64,000 nt of DNA from Lethocerus indicus (Eukaryota > Arthropoda > Insecta > Hemiptera > Belostomatidae): positions 18,937,333 through 19,001,332 of the forward strand of contig JACDQD010000011.1 of NCBI GenBank assembly GCA_019843655.1, in the 5' to 3' direction. Positions 25,601 to 39,700 of the stretch are shown piece by piece. Both the position numbers and the translations under genes were made by a program. The stretch's first letter is position 1, and the number at the start of each line of letters is the position of its first letter. The notes beneath the pieces are model-generated. The model worked only from the letters and a program-made list of their open reading frames with translations. It made no database searches and had not been told where the DNA came from.

Positions 25601-28600
25601 TCTTAGCCCTATTGTCGCTGGACGGCAGCTTTTATTATTTGAAAAATCGGATTTTCAATTTTACGCCGAAAGCGTAAAAGGCGCAGCTTCCTGGAATATA
25701 ATTGTGTAAATGTCCTGGTGTAAGGCCGGTTGTACTGGCGCGAAAATTTTGAAATAAAATAAGTATTTTGAACGTTAGCTGCGTTGCTGAATTGCTATGA
25801 TGCCGTTACGCCTGGGGTCTTAATATTTATCGTATTGCCGGTGTTGAATAAAGAGGGATGGTGGGAGGGATGAGAGAGGGTGAGACCGGAAACGGAGACA
25901 GAGGGAATGAATGATGACAAGGTGGTTGCGGCCGGGTCTCTCTCTCTCTCTCCCTCCTGTCCGGGGGGCATCTCACCCTCCATCCTCCCTCTCTCTCTCT
26001 CTCACCCTCCCTCCCTGTGGGCCTCCGCTGAATGGCCTCCCCGACTAACACCTGTTGCTCTACCACAGCACGCCCACAGGTTGTTCGCAATACTTTCAGC
26101 GGTGGCCGACTGATACGGGGCTGACGACTGATAACGCGAAATCCCGAAAGTTTTGAAAGTCCAGTCGGTTGATGGGGGAGGACGGTATCGCTTTGTTCGG
26201 CCGTGGGGCGTTACCTTTTTTCGGTCTAACGACTGATAAAATATTATCCGACCTTCAGATACTGGTCCGGCGGCGATTGGGGGTAGGAGGAAAAAATTCT
26301 TTCCGCTTTCTTTCTGTTCGAAAACTCCACCCCCACCCCCACCGTACCGTTAGGCCGGCATACTTTAATCGGCGTCCACGAGAGATATCCGGTAACGTAA
26401 TTTTATTTTTCGTCGTCTCTCGGGACTGAGAATAACGGAACCGCCGGCGGTCGGCACTATTATACAAAGGGGCGGGGAATGAAGAAGAGAAAGGTTGTTG
26501 TGGGGTGGATGTAAATTAGTGGCTGGGGGGGGGGGGGGGGGGGGGAAAAAAAAACTTTCGGGGTTGTTTAGAGCGGGGGTGTGGATGGGCGCCCCTCCGG
26601 GTAATCGCCTTGACCCAGATTTACCCCTCTTGTACCGTTAATAAGCCCTTCCCGGGGCTGGTTTTCTCAGCAGTCGTCCCAGGTAGCCGCGGGGAATTCT
26701 GTGGGAAACAGAAGCGTCCCGTCCGAAAGCTTATACTCAATCAATATGCATCCTCCCGCAGTATTGAATATTCGAGGCTGCGCCCAATTCTTGTACAGAA
26801 AGGAGGAGATTTTCGTCCTCCAGACTTATTCCCTTTTTTCATTTCCGGACATTGCACGGAGTCGGTTCATCGTAGTGTTTCCAATCTGGACCGGTTATAG
26901 TTTCTCCTTTCGTCCGATTATCGGTTTGGTCTGCCGGTGTGTGTCAAGTGCCGTTTGAGGTCCCAGGTATAGAATGAGAGGGAGAGAGAGAGAGAGAGAG
27001 AGAAAGAGGAGAGATTGACTGTGTGGGAAAAAGTGGGTTCTCCTCAGTCTGGGCCGACGTCCCGAAGAGAAAGATGTTCACCAAAGAGAGAGTGACCCAG
27101 TTTTCACTGGGCCGTATAATTTCCGGGGGCCCCTCACAATACTCTCATCCTCCCGTCCTACACAATCCGTCCACCCTTTGTTTTTTGCCCTTTCCGCCGC
27201 GCTGTACCGTTATTATAGAATTTTTCCTTTTTTTTTTTGTCTTCAATCTAAATTCGAGGGAGAACGTCGTTCGGCCTCGGTTATCGCTGGTTAGGCCGGC
27301 GTTCTGTTCGAATTGAAATTCTTCCGTATAATAAGAGCGATCAGTTTTGTGGGGGGGGGGGGGCTTAGTGAAGGGCCCCGGTCAATGGGCCGTGGCCATG
27401 GCGACCGTTGCAACTCTGCATTGATTCGTGCACGCTGCACTGAAATGCAGCCGCCTAATCGCGGCTTCGGCCGAGAGTGTCGACTCTCCGATCGGTAAAA
27501 AAAGGGGTTCATTCGGCGTAAATAAAATATTATTGGGGGGCGCGATAATCTCGGTAATAAATTCTGGTTGCACCACGAAGAGCGGCGTCGGTTGGACGGC
27601 CGGCCAGCGTCCTAAACCGAATGACTGGGCGAAATTTTTTATTTATACCGTCAACAGAATGCGTCGATAGTGCGCCCCGTACGTCCGGGACACGGCGGAA
27701 GTGAGAGGGAAAGACGGAAGGAGAACATTTGAACTTGACATTGGAAACGAGCGGGACACGGTGACTGGGCTATAAAGGCTGGGAGCGGCGGGAGGAGTGG
27801 GGGAACAATTAGTGGATGGGAGTCTTATTATAGAGCATTTACGGAGGAGGGTGAGGGGGACGTTTGGGAGGAGGGGGGAGGGAATTGGAAGGCACGTGTA
27901 CAGGAGAGAGAGAGAGAGAGAGAATGGGAACGGGAGGGAGAGATGGAGGGAGAGAGGTATGCGCCCACGCTCTTTGGCTCTTTGAAGTTGTGCTTGGCCC
28001 TTTTTGTATTTGTTAGACAAGAGGAGGAGGAGGAGGAGGAGGAGGAGGATGAGGTGATGGGGTGGGGGGGGTGCCTCGTGTGCGCCTGTTTGTTACCTTG
28101 TTTATTTCCGCGTTCCTAGCTGGCCACAGAACGCCCCAGTGTGGGCGTAGAACACCAGGAAGTCTCCCCGTCCAACTCTAGACCGGAGTTCTATATAAAT
28201 CGATCCGATAGAATTTTAGGGAGAAAGGTCACCGGTAGGGTTTGGGCGGGGGGGGAGACGAACGCGTCTTCAGTAGTCGACTGTAGCGGCCCTAACGACG
28301 ACAGTACCGTTTTTACGACGCAATTGTTATATCCTATCTCGGACATATGGGCGTCCAAATATAAATGTGACGCGATAAAATAACACAGCCGATAAAGCTA
28401 CATTCCCCCCCACCCCCGTCCCCCAACCCATCTCCTCAATCGTTGTATATGGACGATTACATCGAATTTTATCTTTTCGGCTTTTTTTTTTTTTTTCGGC
28501 CCTACGAAATTTCGCGAAAAAGGTTTCGATTTCAAACACCCGGAAGTGTGCGAAGGGCGCCGAAAATCGATGCCTCTCCGCCCTCCCCCCCACAACCCCG

Positions 28601-31600
28601 GGAATTTCCGTATTGGGTGGTGGAGGGGGAGAAAGGTTGAAAACGAAATTGGACACGAATTTAAGACGAAAAGCCGAATAACAGAAATTATCTCGGAGGG
28701 CAGAAACTAGTTCTTGTGGCCGGCTGGGGCCTGGCATCTAAACCAGTCCAATTTCTTCCTCACTTTCTCTCGTCGACTCGTCTCATCTTCTTCTTCATTC
28801 CCCCCCCCCCCACCCCGGTCTCGTTCTCTCGATTTTTTTTTCCCCCCGGCTGTATTTTTCAGCGACGGGAAAAAGAGAAAAGCCGTACAGCGAACGAAAT
28901 TATCGAGGCGTTCCAAAATAGCCGAAGACGCAAAACGCGACTGGCGAATTAAAATGTTACGCATTCAAGGTTATTGGAGATTCCCGTCCCAGTTGTCCGC
29001 CCGCCGTGTCGGCCTCCTGAAATTCTCTCTTCGTCGGGATATTTTCTTTTTTTTTTATTTTTTAATTGAGAAAGAAAAAAAAACGGATTATTTTTATAGC
29101 GGTTTAAGGCAGAGTTGTGAACTGCTTGAAGGGGAGAGGCTTGAAAAAAAAAAAAATAGTTCGGCGTTTTTCCGGGCCTTGAGGGGTTGGGGAAGGTCGC
29201 AGTGGGGGGAAGGAATGCGGAAAAGTGGTCGGGAAAGCGTGTATATTGGGGAGAGGAGGGTGAAAGTGGGTCGTGGGGGTGTGTGTTGTTCACTTTCGAC
29301 TAGCACTTCGAGCTAGGGGTTGGGGGAGGGTGGTTGGCGTCGTCGTCGTTTATAGGGGTGGGGTTACTCTCACTTATATTGAGCGGCGCCCGTGACGTCA
29401 CCGCCCCATCGATCCCACCGCCCCCGACCGCCCCCGCCCTATCGCAACCCCTTTCCTGTTCGGCGCCCTTTGTTTTGACCCGGCGTCTTCTGAAAATTAC
29501 CGACGCTTAACCCAATTCCATAATCGTGACAATTGTTTTTTTCCTACCCCTCCGGGTTTGATTTAGGGGGGGGGGGTGTTTCTCCCTAATACCCCGGTTT
29601 GGGGGTCGAGCGAAGTAGGTAAAGCGTCGGACCTGTCGTATATATTTCGAACCCTTCGACGACGACCACTTTCCCCGCATCCGATTATACGTTTCCCTTT
29701 CTAAGGTTAACCCTTTCCTCCCTTCGACCCTCGATGGGGGTGAGTGATAGCGGTTGGAGAGGGGGGGTGGTTTTACGACCTCTCGTGTTGTGACAGGCAC
29801 GTCACATTTACCGTTCCTTTTGTCGATCGAACGGGATAGCAGGAATTTCTAGTTGACACCCTTACAGCAGTTTATGATTTTCAACCGTGGAACGCCCTTA
29901 TGAGTTTTTCCATACTGTTTCGCCTTATCTCGTCTCATGTAAATTTTTTTTTCCCCCTTCGCGAATTGCCCTTCACTAGGTTAACTGTACACGGTAGATT
30001 AAATTCCCCGTTAGAAACCCGGGGGACGGGGTCGTATATCTTATTGAGGGCCGCAAAACCGAAAGGGTAAGTAAATTAGGCCGTACGGTTTTCCTTTTCC
30101 TCGGTCCCCGCACCCCTTCCTCGACCGCTGGGGCCCTTTAGAAATTGAGTTTTACGAGGGTGGGTGTCGGCTGTGAAAAGCCACCGTCCGGGGTAACGAG
30201 TCGGCGTTGTGTAAGGGTTGAAAACGGGGTTGGAGGTAGTGATGGGGGTGGTTGGGCCGAGGGTTCGCCCCACTGACCCAGTTCTACCCCCTCCCCCATC
30301 CTTATAACCCAACACAGTTCTCGCTTTCCCTTCAACTTCCTCTTCCCCACCCCCCACAATCATCTGTTCTTACTTTCTTCCGTCCGTCCTTAATTCATTT
30401 TTTTTTTCGCCGTTTTCACTTTACTTCATTTATTTTTTTGTCCTCCCCAACCCAGAGTTATATTTTCGCTTCTAATTAAACCCTCTTATCCTAACCGCTC
30501 TATACATCATTCGTGGTGTCTCTAGTGCACAGTGTCAAGTTTTTATATTGATTTATAATATCAATAACGGATACTGTTGGTCTGTGGCTGTTGAAATATG
30601 AAAATGGTGTCTTCACGAAATTTTGACTGAAGTATTATTTCACGAAAATTCAATTCGAATTTTCAAAACAAACCTAGGAATGCGGTCAGTGAGTACGCTT
30701 TCGAAGCATCGTGTCAGCACCGTATTCACTGTTTGTATATATTGGGGGGGCCGTATGAGCGTCCCATTGTGTCTTATTGTGGGCCGCTACTTTCACCGGA
30801 TATATATTTATATATATATATGAAAAAAAGGTCCAGTAGGCCGGCCGTAAACCGCTTCCACTGGACACTTGTTCCGCAGGGTTGGTTGTCGTAAATCAGT
30901 GTCCGCTCGAAGGGAAAATACGCCCTTTAACGAATAAGCGGCGCAAGTGTGCCACACGGGGTTATTGTGGCCAGGTAGGCATTCTCACTCTCCCCCCAAA
31001 GTCCCATTTCACGAGCAAGCACCAGGCGCTCGTAAATCACTTGTGCCACCCTCTCAGCCGCAACAGGACTTGCTTTCGGACAGAATATACAACGCTGTAG
31101 TGCTCAGTGAAAGTTCCCCCCCTCCCCCCCTGTAAAGTAAATAAAACTTTGAGAGGCAGAGATAACAACAGTCCGACTAATCGAGGCCGTACATAAAAGT
31201 AAATAAGTTATTTTTCACTTCCCCCGTTAACTTGTGCCAGTAATTTATTCCCTCCTTATCCCGGAATAAGTTTGGGTTTCCCGAACGCCGGGAAAGTTTT
31301 CCCAACGGCGGGATAGACCTGAATAAGCAACGATGGGCGATTTCCCGGCTAACTTAACGAATCGTTTTACGCGATTCGTTTACAACACGGATATTTGTCA
31401 CTGTTTCAGGCCGATTCGGCTGTCAATATCTGACACTGTACTGTCCCAAGATTGCGAAAGTGAATCGTGATCACGCCGACCGGCGACACTATATTTTTTT
31501 TTAAAATTATATTTCAATCCGTACAATACGATCTTAATAACGGTTCCATTTTCGAGATATACACACACCCCGATTTCGGATGATCGTACGATTGTTACGA

Positions 31601-33700
31601 TTATATTTCAGCCACCTTTGACTTTGGGCCATCGAGCGGGCTCGACCCCCACCCCCACCCCCGTCTTCGTTATCGCATCCAGAGTCGATTAGATTTTCCC
31701 GTCGCACTTTCACTAATTAGCGCCAATTTTTTTTTTTTTCGCCTTTTCTCGGCCTAGTTTACTTTTCTTTTTCTTTTTTTCTTCCCAGTAGCGTATTTGT
31801 CAACCGCGTTATAAATAAACACAATGGCCGGAGGAAGCGAGAGATACAAAAGGAAGTCTCTGTGTACCGGCTTCCTTTTCTCGACCTTTGGCAATACCGG
31901 CGGTGGCGCAATTCGGTCTTTTTCTCCCCACCCCTCTCTCTCTTTTTATTCCACGCCTCCCCCCCCCGTTCGCTCGATGTACGGCGGATAGCGGGAGTGA
32001 ATTGGAGGAGAAGTGGAAGTGTGAAAAAAAAAAAGCGAGTCAAAAGCGGATAGATTCTTGATTGGTGGTGGGGAGGGATTGGACCGGGGCGGTTATGATG
32101 TCACCGTGGAGCCGGAGAGCGAGAGAGATGGAGGAGGGAGGGATGGAGAGAGAGGGAGGCTTGCCCAATACAGGACGCCAGAAACAGTTTCGCAAATCCC
32201 GCTACTCCTCCGCGGCACAAATCAAAATATACAGCGCCAAAGTTTACAATATCGCCAGTTTACCGTCATAAATTGTTATTAACTAAATTCCCGCGGGATC
32301 GCCTCGGTTCGACCCCCTGTCAGTAGTCCAATTTTCGACGCGGAAAAGTTCGAATATCGTTTTTAAGCCGATGTTTGGCACCGCGAACGGAATTCCAGAA
32401 CGGTGGGATATTTCTCAATCTCCCGAAGGAGAGGGAGGGGGAAAAAAGGAACGGGACCGTTCCATATCCGGAGCAAAGTGTGCGCGGGTCCGGACGCCAC
32501 TCTTTAGATAACTGGAACGTAAAGTCCGACCACACCCCGTCTCCCTCTCACCAGCCGGCGGTACAATATATAATACCGTTCACTGGTTTTACCCGGTCTG
32601 TAATTTTACGTTGTATTTAATTCGACGGGCCGAAAATCGGCTCTGTGGCCCTTAAAAGGGCCGTCTCGAATCGCGCGGCACCACCACCACCCCCCTTCCA
32701 TCTCCTCCTACCTCCACCGCCCGCCACGGAGTATTTATTTTCGTATCTGGGTCATCAAATTCCGGAGACTACTGGGGTGGAGGGGAGGGGTTGGGGAGAG
32801 AAATATATAAGCGGGGAATAAGTAATGGGCCGATGAAATAACGATTGAGGAGCTGTGGCTTTGTGGGGCGGGGGGGGGGTTGAGGCGGTCGGACGTCGTC
32901 GTTGTAAAGTGTGGAAGGGAAAGTTGAAGCGGGCCCCCGGCTTCTCCCCCCCCGCCCCCCCGGGAGAGTGACGAAACTCTCTCGGGCCGACCGGGCCTCT
33001 CCTTGGCCTACTCCCGTGTCCCCGATACCACCATATGCTTCCACCACCACCACCACAACAGGCAGCAGCGCCCCCCCCCCCCCCCCTCCCCCACACCGCC
33101 CCACAACCGGGCTAATATTAGAGGAGAAGAGTCGACCGGACGACGTCTCCGGAAAGTGGCGGAAAAACCGCCCCATTTTGAAGGGAGCTCAAACACCTCC
33201 GATTGGATACAAAGACGCTTGAATTTAAACCGTCCTATGAAACTCTCCGGGGGTTGGCTGGAAAATTCCTGGACGAAATGGAACGGAGAAAAAGTCTCTA
33301 CAGCCCAATTCGGGACTAAGTCGGCGGCGTTTACTCCCACACCTCGACCCGTTTCCAACGGCATTTCCCGGATCGGCGGGATAATCCAGTCGGTCGTGAG
33401 GTCCTATAGTTCCCATCGATGGGACCGCTGAGGTCCCATTGAGGCGGCGCTCTGGATTCTCCGCGAGAGGTGTAATAATTAGGAAAGCTGATCGAGGGAT
33501 TGGAATCCGGGGGGTGGGGGGGGATTTGTATCGGGATGCTTTTTAAGGGCGGTTTTAAATCTGAATCCGAGGCCAATTCAGCGGGACAGCCCCCGTTAGG
33601 GTTCGTAAAAATCCTTTTCTGGGGATAAAATCGCGACAGTTGAGAAACAATCCTCCCGCGTAGGCCTCGTTTTTCCCCACCCCTTGACGAAGGTTACCTC

Positions 33701-33731
<31 letters not shown>

Positions 33732-36700
33732 TTCTCCTTCTTTTGCCACGGTTTGGTTGTGTTACGCGCCCCGTTTCATCACTTCCCTCCTGGTTCGCGT
33801 CACACGTAGGACCGCCGACCGACTTTCCCTTCCTCCGCCGCCGCCGCTTCCATTTCCTCTCCCGGTCGTCCCGGATTCCCGGTTTTCGCTATCCAGTCGG
33901 GCTGCGAATTTTCCTCCCCGATTGAAATTAATTCCACCCTAATGAGTGACGTTAACGAGGGCGGAGAAAAGCCGTTCCACGAGCTCGGAGCTTATTAAAA
34001 AACCCGACTGCGTACAAGAAAAATAAATAATTGGTCGGCTATCTCCGTTTCTAGGAAAGTGGCGACGACTTTAATTGAGGAAAACTCCGGTCGCACCGGC
34101 GTTACCGGCTTTACCCCGGTCTGTATTTATATTCGGGTATTTTTTTTTTATCAATCAATTGGCCCCGTTTTGGCGGTTACGTTTCGTATTTTCGCCCGTT
34201 AACAAGAAACTGCAACTTAGGTAGGAGGACGTCGGCAAAGAATGTGCAGTTGAAAGCGCTTTAAAAAATGGGCACAACAATAGTTTTCCACGTCGTCGTA
34301 AGCAGCAGGAGTATTACGGTCGTAAGCAGTCTCTCTTTCTCTCTCTTTCTCTGTTCCTCGAGGTATACAGGAAACGGCAGCGCTTTTTCCCGTAGCGCAG
34401 ACATCAGCATAAAACGGCCGGCCATAAATATGTTCCAATTTTATATCCCCACCTTTTTTTTGCCGCCACCGTTTACCCAAATTTTTCTGTCAACCGGCCG
34501 AAAAACCGGCCGTCCGCCAGAAATCGATTCGTCAGACCGTTCGGTGGTGTGTGGGCCGCTAAAAAAAAAAAAAAGTTTTATTACTAAAAATTCTATAGAA
34601 TATATATCTATATATGTGGGCCAGGGGATCGCAATTGCAAGAGTGTCAGTGTGTGTCAGTGCGTGTGTGTGCCCTCGCACTATCTCGGCCCGTTAACGGT
34701 TTAACCCAAATAGATAATACTAGTATTATTAAGTGCACACGACGCTACTAACTGGTGTGCCGACAACACACACTTCTAAAAACTAGAAAATTTATTATTG
34801 CCCCTTTGCCCCGGAGTTTAAATACTCGAAGTAACAGTTTTTCGGCCGTCCGCCACTGACCGGTTTTTCTGTTTTTGCCGGTTACGTCGGCTGTGCTATT
34901 TTTCTGTTAATTTCCTTCCTTCCCCCCCCCCCACCCCATCGGTTCATGGCCGTCTGATTGAGGCTTCCAGGAATTACGAGATGTGTACGACGTCTGACAG
35001 AATAAATTGCCGCCAGTCACGTGGCGGAACGCAGAAAATTAATTCGATATAGGTTGCGGTGTAGCAATGGCTATTTTCACGTCCCGAATTCCTACCCTAT
35101 TGAATATGGTGTACCGCATTGTGTTTTAAAAGGTTCTTATGTCCTACAGGAAACAGGTTTCGTTTTTTTGGGTGGGGGGGGGGGAGTAGGGCCCCCGGAC
35201 AGGTGGGAAAAGTAACAGATTTCTGTGTGTGTTGTCTGTTTGAGGGTCGAAGGTCGGCTTCACCAAATAGTGCTTTTCCCTCGCCCTAACACAGGAAAAC
35301 CTCCCGGGACCATAACCGGCTACGGTTGACCGTTTCCCTAGAGTTTTTCTCTCTCTTTCTGCGGCATTAAGATAAACATTTTCCTTCTCCTTTTTCTTTA
35401 CCCAGATCGCTTTTTTTCTCCTATTCCTCTCTCTCTCTACCTTCTGACCTTTTGCGGTCCTTTTGTCGGTCAGCCCAGGAAGCGGGACCGGAGTCGTCTG
35501 CCGCATCTTTAATAATTCCATTGAGGGCTTAGTCGTCCTCGGTAATTTCAGCGCGCAATCTGTAATTCGGTGAAGGGCGGCCGGGGGGCGCCCTTTACAG
35601 AAATCAATTCTGTCCGCGGAAAAGCGGTTTTACGAGATGCGAGATAATCGAAAGAGATAGGTTGACTGTTATTAGTGCACCGGGTGCAATGTCTCGGCCC
35701 CGGCGAGGGGTAACTTTTTGCCGTTTTCACCCTCGGTTTTTTTTTTCCCCGCCGCCGTTTTTCGGGCAGTATTTCGCGTTAACTTGCCCCAGAAAAAAAA
35801 AATTAAATAGGGGTCGGGCCGGAAAAAAATCCGCAAAAAATAGAAAAGCGATATCGGTGCTCTCCCCCCCCCTTAAACGCTGTAGGGGGACAACCATTAT
35901 ATTACAGATTAATAAAACCCCCCCGTGTGCCCATTATTGGGGAAAAGTCAGGAGAGATATCGTTGATTTTTTTTTTTTTTTTTGCCTTTCTGTATTCGAA
36001 TGTAGGACACCTTTTTTTTTTTTTTTTTTTCTCCGTCCCTCCACAATGGACACTATTTACATTCTGCGCGGCGCGAAATATACCGTGAAAATTTGCCTGT
36101 TTAAAATCCAATACGAAATATCGATCCCCGTTCACGGACGTTTTAGACGGTTTTTTTTTATCCCGTCTCACTTTTCGAGTGCGCCCCCACAACAAGTGTC
36201 TCGAGACTATTGCGTTATCGCGGATTGTGAAAAAATCATCTCTCGACTGCGGGATTAAAACGTATTTCAAGATGTTTGGGGGGGGGGGGGGGTGGGATTT
36301 CGATAGGCTGGGAAAATTAACGTTTTCCCGCGATTTTTTTTATTTCCGTCATAATTAAATACAAGTAGGTGGGACATTTATTTGTCCCTTTTAAAAATAC
36401 TTATCGCTTTTATGAAATTCGAGAAGTGCGCGCGCACTGAGAACGTTGGAAATTGTCCGAAGATAATTAGCTTAGAGAACGATAAAAGAAACGAGTCGTT
36501 GCGATTTATATCTTTTCAACGCGTGTCGAAATATACACTTGTAATTTTTGAGTTTACAGATAGTTTAGGCGATACGTACACGGGGATTATTCTGTACACA
36601 TCAGTGTATAGGATTAATAAATTTTTTTAATTTTATTACGACACTATCGTACACTTACTATAGCTTTATAGTAGCTGTATTGGTGGAACTTTTAATTTCT

Positions 36701-39700
36701 AGAATCATATCTCGGGATCAATGTCACCCCCAGTACGGTTTGTTACTCGTCCGAAGTGAGTTTCATTGTTGAGCGCGAAAGGTCTCATTGTCGGCCGGAA
36801 GGGTGGGCCCTTGGGGTCCCTTTTTCTTGTTTTTTTCCCCCTCTTACTCTCTTTCTTTTCCCTTATAATACTCTGCGCTACTAAAGTAGCGGGGCGCTAA
36901 TAACAATGATGAAACAAATACACCTGATTTAGCCGCCTCCCGCCCCATTGTACCGCAACCCCCGAACGGGGCCATTATTGGCGGCTCGTGTACATCACAA
37001 TGCCGCTTCTTGTACATTATATACTCAAGCTGCGTACCTTATGTACGTTCAAATTGTCACAGTTCAGTGTCGACGCCGCGAAAAACATGCGAACTGATGA
37101 GCGACACCGCGACTGAAGATGGCGAGCGGCCGAATACCGTCTGGCAAGACGCAACGAATCTACGGTATTCCAACCCCTCGCAGGCCACAAAACAGTTATT
37201 CAGGAAAAACATGAAGGACGTCGGACATTCTCCGGGTAACCGCTCGGAAGGGATGCCCCCACCCCCGGTATTTCTTCAGATTTTCACGCCAATTAATAAC
37301 GTCCCCTATTTTTTTTTGTGTGTTACAGTGGACACGGCGGTACCTTTGGCGAGGTCGCCGGCCCCCAGGCAACCCACTACGTGAAGCGGGAGCCCCGAGC
37401 ACAAGGCCCTACTGCACGGCATACTCAGCCAACACCACGCCGCCCTACTCGCCTATTCGGCCACCAATACAGGTCAGCGCCTTTATTTATCCACCCCCTA
37501 CCCTCCCGTATAAAGAAATTGTTAACAAAATAGCCTCATTTCGGTTTAAGAGTGTCCGCCCCTCACCCCCGGAGTACAAACGTTGAACGTCCCCAGGCCG
37601 ATTTAACACTGCTGAAGTTTCCAATATTGAATATCCTATTGTCGGACAGCTGGTCGGGGGCGGTTTATGCAGATGCCGCCTCCTCCTCCTCCTCCTCCTC
37701 CTCCTCCACCACCACCCGACGTCTTCCTTCTCCGCGTCATTATGTAACGCAGTCGGGCCACCCTTGTTGACGACGAGCGGGGGCGGCAGATGCCTCCCCG
37801 CACTACCCGAGCGCAGATGCAATATTATACAGACGATTGTGTAACAAATAATCCGAATTATTGAAAACCCCGGGGTCGGGACGGTGGATAAAGGTTGAGG
37901 AGAAGGGCTGTCCGAAACTTCGCGGTCCCCAACAACAACAACCCTTTGCCGGCCGGGTTTTCGGAGCACGTGTCCCGCGGCAGATGTCGCAACAACGCCG
38001 ACATTCATTCATTTGGGGGGGGGAACAACACCCTAAAACTGGGCTTTCCAGAAATCTGGAAAAGGGTGTGAAAGGGTTGTGCAATCGCAAACAACACCGG
38101 CCGGCTCCGCACCCTTCGACCCCTACGATTTCTTCCCAACCAAACGGGCCAATCGTTATTTCTGTCGAAATAGTAAACGAATTATATGGCTCGACTAGAG
38201 AATTTCTCCCTATTTTTCGGGGCCGAAAAAAATCTATTATCCAGTTTTTTTTTTTAATATTTCGTATAAGGTTATAGATTTTGTATCCGAGACCATTCGG
38301 CCTAGTGCAGTTGACCTTTCTTTGGGAGTCGGCTCGGAAATGCGCTTAAATTGATCGTTTAATAAATATTGATACGACATTGGCACGGTTCGACCGGTCG
38401 TAACATTGCATCGACGCTTTTGTCAATCGGGGCCGGCTGTTATGTACAGTTTTCAGGTATAAAAATTACCCCGTTTTTCGGAAAAATCCGGCTTTGTTTC
38501 GCGGGGCATCTGCCCACCGAGGTACACTTTTTTTTTTTTCTTCTTTTTATGTTACTCGAGCGCATCCGTCCCGCAACTAACATAATATCGCGGAATTTCG
38601 GTATCACCTGGCGAAAAGGGTTGGGCGCGTCTAACCCATTACCTGGAGCCCCGTTTTTGGGGTGAAATACACCCCAGAAAACTACCCTCACGGTTTCGGG
38701 GATCGCTCTCTCACCCCTCGGGGTCTTAAACCACTTTATTGATGAGCGCTTTTTTTTCTTTTTTTTCCTTTTTTTTTTTATCTTTCCACCCCTCGTTTTT
38801 GTACAAAAACTGTCCCCACGTTCCCTCGACGTAATAAGCCGGCTCTTCGACGGAGCGTTAAATTTCGTTTTCTGGATTAAATTGTGAAAAGCTGTGTAAT
38901 CTCGGCGTGGCCCTTAAACCCTTGTGTAACTTGTAACGAAGGGTCGTCACCCCGAGCACCGGTCCTTGTCGCCTGTTTCGACTGCTCGCCATCTTCAGTA
39001 GCCGTCATCACTGAATATTAACTCTTATTTTATTAACTCAAATGGACACTCGCGTTCTCAATACCACTTGTTCGAATTTAAAAATCGACGTTACTTGTTA
39101 CACGACAAACCCCAAAAACTATAAATTTTTACTTTCGAATAAATTGACAATTTGCCAATTGAAACTTGGCCTCTAAAAAATATTCCTAGTTTATATCGCC
39201 TTATTACGATTACGTTTGTCAATATATACGAACTAATTAGATCATAGATCGAAACTAATTGAAATTAAACTGCTGAAGAAAAGTGTAAAGTATTTTGGAG
39301 TCTGGAAAACGCTTTCAATGTTGAATATATAATATTAATGGGGGCCTGCAGATTCTACACTTTTTTGTTCATAATCCTACTGGAGTTGGATAGAAACTTG
39401 AACTGCGGCCGATAGTTTTCCACCCCTTTGTAGGCGGACAGAAAAAACCGAAGGAGCCCGTTTTAAAGAGCGGGGTCGATTCAACATTCAACAAGTTGTT
39501 GTCGTCGAGGAATTCATTCTGTATTGGTAAAAATTCCGATTTAAAAAATGTCGTATATAGGAAATTTTTGATGGGTAAAACTTTTATTGAATCTTGTTGG
39601 CAATTTCCTGTCGAATGACGGGACGTGATATTTTCACCCCTTTATCCTTTGTACAACTTTCACTATAATAGAAAAGCCTCTTAATCCTGTTCATTGATAG

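Larger units (their letters stand above)
21592..37328 (+). other. Eip74EF: Long intron of E74, mostly microsatellites and homopolymers
   Basis: No exon is firmly supported across this 15.7-kb stretch. It carries (GA)n at 22599, a CT run near 24215-24240, a CTC run near 24054-24082, G21 at 26525, a GA run near 26980-27002 and 27907-27922, a GAG run near 28020-28050 and a GC-rich patch with a CRE palindrome at 29370. A weak candidate exon at 30880 and a family A fragment at 37097 are listed separately. Many 60-140-codon open frames occur on both strands but are low-complexity. Confidence 0.6.

Noticed and set aside
31611..31780. Acceptor-like ATATTTCAG followed by an open frame ([11 protein letters not shown])
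   Set aside because: It runs into a CCCCCA repeat and poly-T without a usable donor.
36382..36630. 82-codon frame with fairly protein-like composition
   Set aside because: It opens at a non-ATG codon, lacks good splice sites and matches no family I know. Frames of this length are common in the window.
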